Below are positions 1 through 6,498 of a DNA stretch of 6,843 nt, one piece after another. The stretch comes from Nitrospirota bacterium. GTDB taxonomy: Bacteria; Nitrospirota; Nitrospiria; Nitrospirales; Nitrospiraceae. Below the pieces are notes generated by a model. The model was not told the origin of the DNA. It worked only from the letters and a program-made list of their open reading frames with translations, and ran no database searches. How positions within the stretch are numbered: position 1 is the first letter of the stretch; each line of letters begins with the position of its first letter. The position numbers and the translations under genes were made by a program. The stretch is taken from positions 1-6,843 of the forward strand of contig JAHWYE010000093.1 of assembly GCA_020028195.1 (NCBI GenBank), in the 5' to 3' direction.

Positions 1-2707
1 GCTCCACCCGGACCGCCGAGACCTTATACTCCGGACACTTCGAACTCTCATCGGCGCTTGACGAGAGCAGCGCGTTGACGTCGCTGCCCGGGAAATGGAA
101 ACTCGTGAACAGTTGCCCGCGTTGCACGCGTTCGCTCACGGCCATCGGCAACACCGCCTCGCTGCGCGCGCTGACCAACCGCACCAATTCGCCATCTTTC
201 AGACCCAGCGCAGCTGCATCGTCCGGATGCATCTCCAGCACATCGGTATCGACGAGATCAAGGATTTCAGTCCGGCGAGTCTGCGCGCCGCAGTTATAGT
301 GCTGGAGGATTCGGCCCGTAATCAGGATGAAGGGGTAGGTATCGCTGGGCGATTCGCCGGGTGGGAGATAGTCCACGGCGACAAAGCGGGCCTTGCCTCT
401 CGGAAACCGCTCGCCATGCATGAGTGACGTACCGGGATGATCGGCCGAAGGAACCGGCCATTGCAGCCCCCCGCTGGTTTCCAGTCGCGCATACGTGACT
501 CCTGCAAACATCGGCGTTAGCCGGGCGACCTCGTCCATGATTTCCGAGGGATGCCCGTACTTCATGGGATAACCCATGCGCGTGGCCACTTCGCAAACGA
601 CCTGCCAATCCGGTAGGACCCCGTCCGGAGGTTCCACTGCTTTGCGGATGCGCTGAATCCGGCGCTCAAGGTTCGTGAACGTCCCGTCCTTCTCCAGGAA
701 GGAGGCTCCCGGTAACACCAAATGGGCAAACTTCGCGGTCTCACTCAGGAAGAGATCCTGGACCACAAGGAACTCCAGCCGGGACAGGGCCTCGCGGACT
801 TTCTTGAGATTCGGGTCCGTCTGCGCGACATCATAGCCAATGATCCAGAGCCCCTTCAGCCGGCCGGCCAAAGCCGCGTCCCACATGTCGGGGATCTTCA
901 TGCCGCGCCGAGTCGGGAGCGGACGCCCGGTGATGGCCTGGTGCCGCCGTGCCAGTTCAGGATCATCCAGCCGTTGGTACCCAGCAAAATGGGTGGGCAG
1001 GCATCCCATATCAGAGGCGCCTTGCACGTTGTTCTGACCCCGCAAGGGATTGATTCCGGTGCCCGGCCGGCCGATGTTGCCGGTGGCGAGCGCCAGATTG
1101 CACAAGGCGATCACCCCGTGACTGCCCCACCGATGCTCGGTCACCCCGAGGCCGTGCACACACAAGGACGCGCCGCTGGTGGCATAGAGCCGAGCCGCCT
1201 CTCGGATTGTCTTGGCCGGCACGCCGGTGATTCGTTCGGTCTCTTCCGGGGAACATGAGGCGACAGCCTCCAGCCAGTCCTGCAACCCTTCGGTCCGTGC
1301 CAGAATAAAGGTTTTTTCGAGCAGCCCTTCCTTCGCGATCACATGTCCTAATCCGTTCAGCAGCGCGACGTTCGTCCCAGGCCTCAACCGCAGATGGAGA
1401 TCGGCCAGGCGTGCCAACTCGGTGCGGCGGGGGTCAATCACGATGACCGGCACGCCTCGCCTCACCGCCTGCTTGATCCGGGCGCCGACCACAGGGTGAG
1501 ACTCAGTAGGGTTCGCGCCGACCACGAGGATCAGTTTCGCGCGGTCAATATCCTCGATGGAGTTCGTCGCAGCGGACGCGCCCAGTACCTCCATCATGCC
1601 GGTCACGGTCGCGCTATGGCAGACCCGCGCGCAGTTGTCGATATCGTTGGTGCCGATCACGCAGCGCATGAATTTGGCGAACAGATAGTTTTCCTCGTTC
1701 GTGCCCCGACTGGATGAGATGGTCGCGAGGGCATCCGTGCCGTATGTGTTCTTGATTCGCATGAACTCCTGCGCCACCCGATCCAACGCCGCGTCCCAGG
1801 AAATCTCCTGCCATTGATCGCCCCGACGAATCAAAGGCACCTTCAGCCGATCATGCGCATAGATGTATGTCCACCCAAACCGCCCCTTCATGCAGGCATG
1901 GCCGTGATTCGACGGGCCGTTATCGGCCGGCATCATGTTCACCACCCGGCCGTCGCGGACGCCGGCCTCGAACGCACAGCCCACGCCGCAATAGGCGCAG
2001 GTGGTCCGGACGGTCCGCGTGGGAGTTCCACATTCGAGAATGCTGTTCTCCTTCAATGCACCGGTCGGACATTCCTTCACGCAGGCACCACAGGACACGC
2101 AGTTTGACGCGGCGAAGCCAGCCGTTTCGCCGGGCAAGGGTCGTGCGCCGGCAACCGGTCGAGCCTCGAATGCCTTTCCGATCATGGTCAGCGCGAAAGT
2201 CGGCTGAATTTCATCGCAGGCTCGAACGCAGCGTTCGCAGGAGATGCAAATCGCATTATTAAACGAGAAGAATGGGTTCGATTCATCCCGATCATCCACT
2301 CGATGGACGCCTGCACCGTATCGGACTCGCTTCAGGTCCAGATCCGCTGCCAGAGTCTTGAGCGCCTGAGGAGTCTCGGTCCCGGCAGGTTGCTCCGAAA
2401 GATAGAGTTCGATGATATTACGGCGATGCCGGATCAGTCGGTCCGTCTGAGTCCAAACCACCGTCCCATCCCGTACCAGTGTCGTGCAGGAAGCTGGTGT
2501 GCCTCCCTGCCCATCCACTTCACAGAGGCAAAGCCGGCAGGATCCGATAGGAGCCAAATGATCCGAGCGGCAGAGGCTGGGAATTCTGATCCCAGCCCTC
2601 TGAGCCGCCGTGAAAATTGTGTCCCCGGCCCTCGCGGTCACAGGCTGACCGTTAATCGTCACATGCACAACCTGCCCGGACTCATTCTTCCGGCGAAGCG
2701 TCCTCAT
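1..2707 (-). CDS. fdsA: NAD-dependent formate dehydrogenase, molybdopterin catalytic (alpha) subunit; 3' end cut by window
   Basis: Oxidises formate to CO2 in the cytoplasm and passes electrons through iron-sulfur clusters to the NuoF-like partner, which reduces NAD+. I read 902 uninterrupted codons. Probably only a few to about 20 residues are missing, because the family ends soon after the CPEYKVSAVRVE stretch seen here. Domains: plant-type [2Fe-2S] ferredoxin with Cys46, 57, 60, 74; two [4Fe-4S] motifs at Cys154/157/160/164 and Cys203/206/209/213; bis-MGD domain from about 235 with [4Fe-4S] Cys237/240/244/272 and Lys274; active-site RVCHSATVTG with Cys363-His364; Arg556 in RGQNNVQGASDMG; C-terminal dinucleotide-binding domain from about 790. 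By alignment with E. coli FdhF, Lys274, Cys363, His364 and Arg556 match Lys44, Sec140, His141 and Arg333. The codon at 363 is TGC, so this is a cysteine enzyme. Unusually, there is no Cys between 74 and 154, so the NuoG-type His-Cys3 cluster is absent. The start ATG overlaps the fdsB stop (ATGA), with GGAG upstream. fdhA is the alternative name. Confidence 0.95.
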   Translation of the reverse strand, partial: MRTLRRKNESGQVVHVTINGQPVTARAGDTIFTAAQRAGIRIPSLCRSDHLAPIGSCRLCLCEVDGQGGTPASCTTLVRDGTVVWTQTDRLIRHRRNIIELYLSEQPAGTETPQALKTLAADLDLKRVRYGAGVHRVDDRDESNPFFSFNNAICISCERCVRACDEIQPTFALTMIGKAFEARPVAGARPLPGETAGFAASNCVSCGACVKECPTGALKENSILECGTPTRTVRTTCAYCGVGCAFEAGVRDGRVVNMMPADNGPSNHGHACMKGRFGWTYIYAHDRLKVPLIRRGDQWQEISWDAALDRVAQEFMRIKNTYGTDALATISSSRGTNEENYLFAKFMRCVIGTNDIDNCARVCHSATVTGMMEVLGASAATNSIEDIDRAKLILVVGANPTESHPVVGARIKQAVRRGVPVIVIDPRRTELARLADLHLRLRPGTNVALLNGLGHVIAKEGLLEKTFILARTEGLQDWLEAVASCSPEETERITGVPAKTIREAARLYATSGASLCVHGLGVTEHRWGSHGVIALCNLALATGNIGRPGTGINPLRGQNNVQGASDMGCLPTHFAGYQRLDDPELARRHQAITGRPLPTRRGMKIPDMWDAALAGRLKGLWIIGYDVAQTDPNLKKVREALSRLEFLVVQDLFLSETAKFAHLVLPGASFLEKDGTFTNLERRIQRIRKAVEPPDGVLPDWQVVCEVATRMGYPMKYGHPSEIMDEVARLTPMFAGVTYARLETSGGLQWPVPSADHPGTSLMHGERFPRGKARFVAVDYLPPGESPSDTYPFILITGRILQHYNCGAQTRRTEILDLVDTDVLEMHPDDAAALGLKDGELVRLVSARSEAVLPMAVSERVQRGQLFTSFHFPGSDVNALLSSSADESSKCPEYKVSAVRVE

Positions 2708-4188
2708 TTCGTGAGTCTCCGGAATTCCTCTCCGAAATGTTCGATCGCCGTCAACACGGGATACGGTGCCCGACCTCCGAACGCGCACAAGCTTGCTGTC
2801 TTCATGGTCTCCCCCAGATCGGCCAGCAAGGCCAGATCGTCGGCCGTCCCGCGACCGGCCTGAATCCGTTCCAAAATTTCACGGCTTCGGAGTGACCCAA
2901 CTCGGCAGGGCGTGCATTTCCCACAAGATTCCTCAGCAGTGAAGACCGTGTAGTGCCGGGCCAATTCGACCATGTCGGTTTCGTGATCGAATACCACAAT
3001 CCCACCGTGTCCCAAGATGGCTCCGGCTTTCGCGAAAGCGTCGTAACAGATCTGGATGCCCAGCTTCGAGACTGGGAAAAGGCTCCCTAACGGGCCGCCC
3101 ACCTGCACAGCTTTCAAGCGTGACCCCGGAGCCATCCCGCCGCCAAAACGTTCCAGCGCTTCGGCCAGCGTCGCGCCAAATGGAATTTCGACCAGCCCAG
3201 GCTGCTTCACTCTCCCGCCGATCTGAAGCACAACCGTGCCGCGTGAGCGCTCTGTACCCATCGAGGAGTACCATTCTCCTCCGCGGGCAAGGATTGTTGA
3301 CACCGTTGCAAACGTCAGCACATTGCTGACGATGGTGGGTTTCCCATGGAGGCCCGCCTCGGCAGGATAGGGCGGTCTCGCTTGAACGACCCCCCGCCTG
3401 CCCTCCAGCGACTCAAGCAGGGCTGTCTCTTCGCCGACCACGTAGGAGCCGGCCCCCACCACAACTTCAAGCCGTAGGCGGTGGCCATGAGACTGGAGAA
3501 GGCCCGCCTCGTCCGCCTTCTGAATCGCGGCCCGAAGTGTATGCGCCGCAGCCGGGTATTCCTGGCGACAGTAGATGTAGCCGGTGTCCGCTCCGATCGC
3601 GCGGGCGCAGATCAGCATCCCCTCGATCAGCCGGAACGGTTCTCCTTCCATCACCATACGGTCACAATAGGTCCCGGCGTCGCCTTCATCAGCGTTCGCC
3701 ACGACGTACTTCCGATCGGCCTCTGTCTCCCGAGCCACTTGCCATTTGTGCCACACCGGGAAGGCCGCCCCCCCGCGCCCTCGCAGCCTCGAGATTCTGA
3801 TCTCCTCAATGATGGCTTCGGGCGACTGAGTCCTGGCGGCTTCCAGCCCCTTCAGCCCACCGTGAGCGCGGTATTCGTCGAGCGACAACGGCTGTGTCAC
3901 TCCGAAGTTCGCAAACGTCACGCGCGTCTGCCCGCGCAGGAACGGAATCTCGTTCACAGGCGTCCCGCCTTTGCCGGCCAGGATCTGCGGCAAGTCATCC
4001 GGGGTGACATTGAACCAGGCCATCCGCCCTTCAGGCATATCCCGCTCAACCATTGGCTCCAGGAAAAAGGCACCGCGAGCGGAGGTCCGGATCAACTCGA
4101 TTCCAGTCCGTTCCTGCCAGACTTCAGCCAGCCGAGCTGCGCCGGCTGCGCGAGACGAGGTGTCGTTGGGAAGGTAGAGACGAACCAT
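2704..4188 (-). CDS. fdsB: Formate dehydrogenase beta subunit, NuoF-like FMN/NADH-binding diaphorase
   Basis: Diaphorase subunit that takes electrons from the catalytic subunit and reduces NAD+ at FMN. Length is 494 residues, usual for FdsB. Residues 1 to about 110 form a cysteine-free region that resembles the degenerate thioredoxin-like N-terminal domain of FdsB. The NuoF core follows: RGRGGAAFP (136-144) for FMN, NADEGDAGTYCDR (165-177) for nucleotide binding, and GAGSYVVGEETALLES (245-260). The [4Fe-4S] site is Cys422, 425, 428 (ESCGKCTPCR) and Cys468. I chose the ATG at 4188. The frame stays open upstream to 4422, but that stretch lies inside fdsG, has low-complexity arginine-rich sequence and no family similarity. 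The start is 5 bases after the fdsG stop and no strong Shine-Dalgarno is visible, so translation is probably coupled. The 3' end overlaps the fdsA start by ATGA. HoxF of NAD-reducing hydrogenase is the nearest alternative, but the formate catalytic subunit next door settles it. Confidence 0.95.
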   Translation of the reverse strand: MVRLYLPNDTSSRAAGAARLAEVWQERTGIELIRTSARGAFFLEPMVERDMPEGRMAWFNVTPDDLPQILAGKGGTPVNEIPFLRGQTRVTFANFGVTQPLSLDEYRAHGGLKGLEAARTQSPEAIIEEIRISRLRGRGGAAFPVWHKWQVARETEADRKYVVANADEGDAGTYCDRMVMEGEPFRLIEGMLICARAIGADTGYIYCRQEYPAAAHTLRAAIQKADEAGLLQSHGHRLRLEVVVGAGSYVVGEETALLESLEGRRGVVQARPPYPAEAGLHGKPTIVSNVLTFATVSTILARGGEWYSSMGTERSRGTVVLQIGGRVKQPGLVEIPFGATLAEALERFGGGMAPGSRLKAVQVGGPLGSLFPVSKLGIQICYDAFAKAGAILGHGGIVVFDHETDMVELARHYTVFTAEESCGKCTPCRVGSLRSREILERIQAGRGTADDLALLADLGETMKTASLCAFGGRAPYPVLTAIEHFGEEFRRLTK

Positions 4189-4193
4189 TGAAC

Positions 4194-4664
4194 TTATCGG
4201 TATTGATCGAGAAGCGACGCCACCTGCGACGGAATCATCCTTCCGTACAGTTCGTCGTCGATGATCACGGTGGGCGACACGGCACAATTCCCGACGCAAT
4301 AGACCTTCTCCAGCGTAAAGCGATTTCCCGGCGTGGTCTCGCCTACATCCACCCGCAACTGGTCCCGCAACTCGCGGAGTACCCGGCTGCAATGGTTGGC
4401 CACGCAGGATTCGCCCATGCAAATCCGAATCAGGTGCCGACCGCTGAGATGGGTCCGCAAGTCAGGGTAATAAGACAGGACGCCGGCAACATCCGCCTCG
4501 GTCACCTCCAGACCGCGGGCGATCTCACCGACCACGTTGAACGGCACATGGCCGAGCGCCTCCTGCACTGCGAGCAAGGTTTGCAGGATGTTCGGCTGCT
4601 GTCCTGGTCCGTGGCGGCAACGGTCGAGAACCACTTCGAGGCTCACTGCCGACTTCCCATCCAT
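4194..4664 (-). CDS. fdsG: Formate dehydrogenase gamma subunit, NuoE-like [2Fe-2S] protein
   Basis: Small thioredoxin-fold iron-sulfur subunit that partners the NuoF-like subunit in the diaphorase module. Length is 156 residues, close to FdsG/NuoE. The [2Fe-2S] ligands have exact family spacing: Cys82-x4-Cys87 (CMGESC), then 35 residues, then Cys123-x3-Cys127 (CVGNC). The N-terminal part, with LLAVQEALGHVP (about 30-41) and VLSYYPDLR (62-70), matches the helical domain of the NuoE family. The start at 4664 is backed by AGGGTGA ending a few bases upstream. It is the first gene of the fdsG-fdsB-fdsA set. A perfect TATAAT box lies about 74 bases upstream, so the set may be transcribed on its own. 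Confidence 0.93.
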   Translation of the reverse strand: MDGKSAVSLEVVLDRCRHGPGQQPNILQTLLAVQEALGHVPFNVVGEIARGLEVTEADVAGVLSYYPDLRTHLSGRHLIRICMGESCVANHCSRVLRELRDQLRVDVGETTPGNRFTLEKVYCVGNCAVSPTVIIDDELYGRMIPSQVASLLDQYR

Positions 4665-4737
4665 TGATCACCCTGCTGCTCAGGCTCAACTTCGCTCTCT
4701 CGCCCGTTCACATAAGCCCGACGTGGGCGCGGAGCAT

Positions 4738-4743
4738 ATTATA
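4738..4743 (-). promoter_or_regulatory. Candidate sigma-70 -10 box upstream of fdsG
   Basis: Reading the minus strand, the gap between the cupredoxin and fdsG contains TATAAT, an exact -10 consensus. It is followed by an A/T-rich step into GC-rich leader and would give a 5' leader of about 65 bases. No convincing -35 hexamer is found 16-18 bases upstream (the 17-base position reads CTACCT). An overlapping TTGACT is too close to serve with this -10. It could be a weak or activator-dependent promoter, or chance. Confidence 0.4.
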
Positions 4744-4769
4744 GTCAAACACAGGCTCTTAGGTAGTCA

Positions 4770-5201
4770 TTACACCGCTTCCACGTTCAGCAGGAGGAGC
4801 TCCCCTTTCATATTGGGATGGATTGAGCACCTGAACTCGTAGCGACCCAGCCGTTCCACAGTGAACCGGATAACCGTCTCCCGTTTCGGATCAAGATAGA
4901 CGCCGCCGATTCCTCGTCCATACGAGATGACGCCCCCGCTCTCGACCCGCGTCAGCGTTCCATCAAACATCGCTGAGCCGAAGTCATGCCGCTCCTTGTC
5001 CTGATTCCGAATCGTTATGATCGTCGGAACACCGAGCCGAAGCGGAACCTGTTTCGTGACGAAGGTAAAATCCTTGATCGTCACTTCCACCACTTGCTCG
5101 GGGACGGCATCAGCCTGTGCTAAGAAGCCGAATGCCAGGATTCCGGCAAACACCGCGCTGGTGACCCATGTTGCGGGTCTGGATGCTTCTCGTGCGCTCA
5201 T
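4770..5201 (-). CDS. Secreted cupredoxin (type 1 copper protein)
   Basis: Predicted periplasmic blue-copper electron carrier or copper-binding protein; its redox partner cannot be told from sequence. Length is 143 residues. Residues 1-32 form a signal peptide: arginines at 4 and 8, a hydrophobic core at about 12-28, and a likely cut after AQADA, giving a mature protein of about 111 residues. Likely copper ligands are His72 (ERHDFGS) and the C-terminal loop Cys125-x2-His128-x2-Met131 (CSIHPNM), the short spacing seen in amicyanin. The start at 5201 is chosen because AGGAGG ends four bases upstream and because the longer reading from 5270 lies inside the stress-protein gene. The start overlaps the upstream stop (ATGA), indicating coupling. 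About 50 residues separate His72 from Cys125 and contain a glycine-rich segment (GGVISYGRGIGGVY). Confidence 0.88.
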   Translation of the reverse strand: MSAREASRPATWVTSAVFAGILAFGFLAQADAVPEQVVEVTIKDFTFVTKQVPLRLGVPTIITIRNQDKERHDFGSAMFDGTLTRVESGGVISYGRGIGGVYLDPKRETVIRFTVERLGRYEFRCSIHPNMKGELLLLNVEAV

Positions 5202-5704
5202 TTGTCCTCCTTTGGCTGTGACTGGACTGGTCGTGGCCTTCCGGGCAACGGGACGGTCAGCACCGGACAACCAGCAGTCCGCACCACCTTCTCGGCAGTA
5301 CTGCCGAAGAAAATCTTCTCCACGTTGCCCACCTGTCCCCCATAGCTGCCCATGACCACCAGATTGACTTTCTCGGTGCGGGCCGTTCGGGCAATTTCCA
5401 CGAACGGCGTCCCTTCCGCGAGGAGTCGCCGGATTGCAATTCCCTTCGCCTCCTCCAAACTGAGCAGACGGCGCGCATTCAGGCGGGCCTGGTGCCGGAG
5501 GCGCTTCCTCTGTCCGGCCTCTTCCGACGGAAGGGCCAACCCCAACATGTTCAACGTCGTCAAGCTCTTGGTATCCACCACGTGAAGCAGCAGCACCTCG
5601 GCTTGGAACACTCGGGCCAGCGACAAGGCTACCCGGAAGGCTTCTTCTGAACAGGCGGAAAAGTCCACCGGCACCAGAATTCTTGAAAACACCCCCTCTT
5701 CCAT
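5198..5704 (-). CDS. Universal stress protein, UspA family
   Basis: Cytoplasmic single-domain Usp of 168 residues (usual 140-160). It is expected to bind ATP and act in stress survival or redox/energy signalling; no specific target is known. The N-terminal strand RILVPVDFS (8-16) carries the adenine-site Asp14. The phosphate-binding segment is GSYGGQVGNVEKIFFGSTAEKVVR (119-142, Gly119, Gly122, Gly134, Ser135), followed by GCPVLTVP (145-152). The loop between the second Gly and Gly-Ser is 11 residues, whereas the classic motif G-x2-G-x9-G(S/T) has 9. ATP binding is therefore likely but not certain. The start at 5704 has GGGAGG about 10 bases upstream. It lies 19 bases after the hemerythrin stop and overlaps the cupredoxin start, so it is the middle gene of one transcript. 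Confidence 0.92.
   Translation of the reverse strand: MEEGVFSRILVPVDFSACSEEAFRVALSLARVFQAEVLLLHVVDTKSLTTLNMLGLALPSEEAGQRKRLRHQARLNARRLLSLEEAKGIAIRRLLAEGTPFVEIARTARTEKVNLVVMGSYGGQVGNVEKIFFGSTAEKVVRTAGCPVLTVPLPGRPRPVQSQPKEDK
5206..5211 (-). promoter_or_regulatory. Consensus Shine-Dalgarno deciding the cupredoxin start
   Basis: The minus strand reads AGGAGG followed by ACAA and then ATG at 5201. It lies inside the last codons of the universal stress protein gene. It fixes the cupredoxin start at 5201 rather than at the longer frame start at 5270, and it places the signal peptide correctly. Confidence 0.8.
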
Positions 5705-5723
5705 GGGTTGCTCGCCTCCCGGG

Positions 5724-6188
5724 CTAATGGCAGCAGTGTTGGTATCGCTCCTCAGGCACCTGTCTCATCCTCGCGATCGTCGTATCAGCTTCCTGGTCCG
5801 ACAACGACTGGTCAATCCATGGATACAGAATGGCTTCCTCTTTCTTGTTATGAACGGTGAGCGTGTCAACAAGCTGCTGCTCGAATTCGATGGCATCGGT
5901 CTCTCCCTTGACGAGCCGATCGTGGATCTGTTCGAGGAAGGCCTTGATTCGACGATGCTCCATCCGCATCACCGCCGTCGGGCCGTGGTCCTGTAAGTCC
6001 GTCTGATGCTCGAACAAGGGGAAGAGGATCTCTTCCTCCCAGACGATGTGCCGCTGCAATCCTCGCTTAAACTCGGAGAATGCGTGTTTCGCCTTCGCGA
6101 AATCGCTCCCCTTCAAAGTTTGGAATTCTCTGAAAAGATCGTCCAGCCGATCGTGATCCTGGCCCATGAACTTCGTGATGGCTTGCAT
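5724..6188 (-). CDS. Hemerythrin HHE-domain di-iron protein
   Basis: Cytoplasmic four-helix-bundle protein of 154 residues expected to hold a non-heme di-iron centre. Family roles include O2 or NO binding, peroxide handling and iron storage or sensing; the sequence does not choose among them. Likely ligands are His12 (QDHDRL), His47 and Glu51 (HIVWEEE), His78 (MEHRRIK), and His113 and Glu117 (HNKKE). The C-terminus ends in an unusual HCCH after the bundle, a possible extra metal or redox site. The start at 6188 has GGGAGGA upstream. It is the first gene of the hemerythrin-Usp-cupredoxin unit. A perfect sigma-54 promoter lies 41-56 bases upstream, predicting a leader of about 30 bases, so expression is probably RpoN-dependent. 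Confidence 0.93.
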   Translation of the reverse strand: MQAITKFMGQDHDRLDDLFREFQTLKGSDFAKAKHAFSEFKRGLQRHIVWEEEILFPLFEHQTDLQDHGPTAVMRMEHRRIKAFLEQIHDRLVKGETDAIEFEQQLVDTLTVHNKKEEAILYPWIDQSLSDQEADTTIARMRQVPEERYQHCCH

Positions 6189-6228
6189 CCTGGTATTCCT
6201 CCCTTTCGGTCATGTACTAAGCGGAGTG

Positions 6229-6244
6229 AGCAAAGGCAGTGCCA
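6229..6244 (-). promoter_or_regulatory. Sigma-54 (RpoN) promoter for hemerythrin-usp-cupredoxin
   Basis: The minus strand reads TGGCAC, five bases (TGCCT), TTGCT. This matches the -24/-12 consensus TGGCAC-N5-TTGCW at every fixed position. Counting from the -12 C at 6230, transcription should start near 6218, about 30 bases before the hemerythrin ATG and upstream of its Shine-Dalgarno. Confidence 0.85.
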
Positions 6245-6260
6245 TAGCCAGGATGGGGAC

Positions 6261-6336
6261 GGCTGATGGCTAATGGCTTATAGTCCGCGCAGTTCTGGCA
6301 TGTACCCTTTGCCATAAGCCATTTGCCATTGGCTCC
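6261..6336. repeat. Inverted repeat built from GGC-containing heptads
   Basis: The left arm (6261-6283) reads GGCTGAT GGCTAAT GGCTTAT AG. The right arm (about 6311-6336), read on the opposite strand, gives GCCAAT GGCAAAT GGCTTAT GGC. About 18 of 23 positions pair, around a loop of roughly 27 bases. Each arm is itself a seven-base tandem repeat. It lies just upstream of the hemerythrin sigma-54 promoter. It resembles a dispersed palindromic element more than a protein-binding site, and it has the same design as the repeat at 6661-6734. Confidence 0.75.
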
Positions 6337-6358
6337 CGATCTTTACGTGCGGGGAGTC

Positions 6359-6389
6359 CTGCTACAGTTCCGCCATCTACCTGTAGCAG
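6359..6389. promoter_or_regulatory. Perfect inverted repeat, candidate activator (enhancer) site shared by two sigma-54 promoters
   Basis: CTGCTACAG at 6359-6367 and its exact reverse complement CTGTAGCAG at 6381-6389 are separated by 13 bases, about two helical turns between arm centres. The centre at 6374 is about 156 bases upstream of the predicted minus-strand start (6218) and about 151 upstream of the predicted plus-strand start (6525). Sigma-54 activators normally bind dyad sites in this range. The binding protein is unknown; the site does not match the NtrC or FhlA boxes I know. It could also form an RNA hairpin, but no gene reads into it. Confidence 0.6.
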
Positions 6390-6411
6390 AAGGCCACAAG
6401 CCTCGCGGCGC

Positions 6412-6421
6412 GGGGGGGGGG
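6412..6421 (+). repeat. Run of ten G
   Basis: Ten consecutive G residues follow a GC-rich stretch, in the noncoding region between the palindrome at 6359-6389 and the plus-strand promoter. Its length could vary by slippage or be misread in sequencing. No coding frame depends on it. Confidence 0.9.
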
Positions 6422-6455
6422 TTGCTATGGGTTCAAACACGACAAAACTCTTCTG

Positions 6456-6489
6456 CCAGACACGGAATTGCGCAGGGTTCCGCGTCTTG
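6456..6489. repeat. Imperfect inverted repeat next to the plus-strand sigma-54 promoter
   Basis: CCAGACACGGAA (6456-6467) and TTCCGCGTCTTG (6478-6489) pair at 10 of 12 positions around a 10-base loop, ending nine bases before the TGGCAC element. It may be an operator or a structural element; no U-tract follows, so a terminator is unlikely. Confidence 0.4.
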
Positions 6490-6498
6490 AGATCGGCA

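Noticed and set aside
75..2863. Several plus-strand and short minus-strand frames within the catalytic subunit region
   Set aside because: The minus-strand frame from 2707 to 1 translates without a break into a complete formate dehydrogenase domain order; the others are shadows.
4189..4422. A longer start for the NuoF-like gene (78 extra residues)
   Set aside because: The extension lies inside the fdsG frame, looks like shadow coding and has no family similarity; ATG 4188 gives the normal FdsB N-terminus.
2704..4664. Hydrogenase (HoxEF) or complex I (NuoEF) assignment for the two diaphorase genes
   Set aside because: The neighbouring gene is a formate dehydrogenase catalytic subunit, and the gene order matches fdsGBA.
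3481..4667. Plus-strand open frames of 236 and 204 codons opposite fdsB and fdsG
   Set aside because: They are antisense shadows of GC-rich genes with clear conserved motifs on the minus strand.
4716..4728. Small hairpin GCCC-N5-GGGC in the gap before fdsG
   Set aside because: The four-base stem with no T-run is too weak to call a terminator or an operator.
5202..5270. A longer start for the cupredoxin (23 extra residues)
   Set aside because: It overlaps the stress-protein gene and would bury the signal peptide; AGGAGG four bases before ATG 5201 decides the start.
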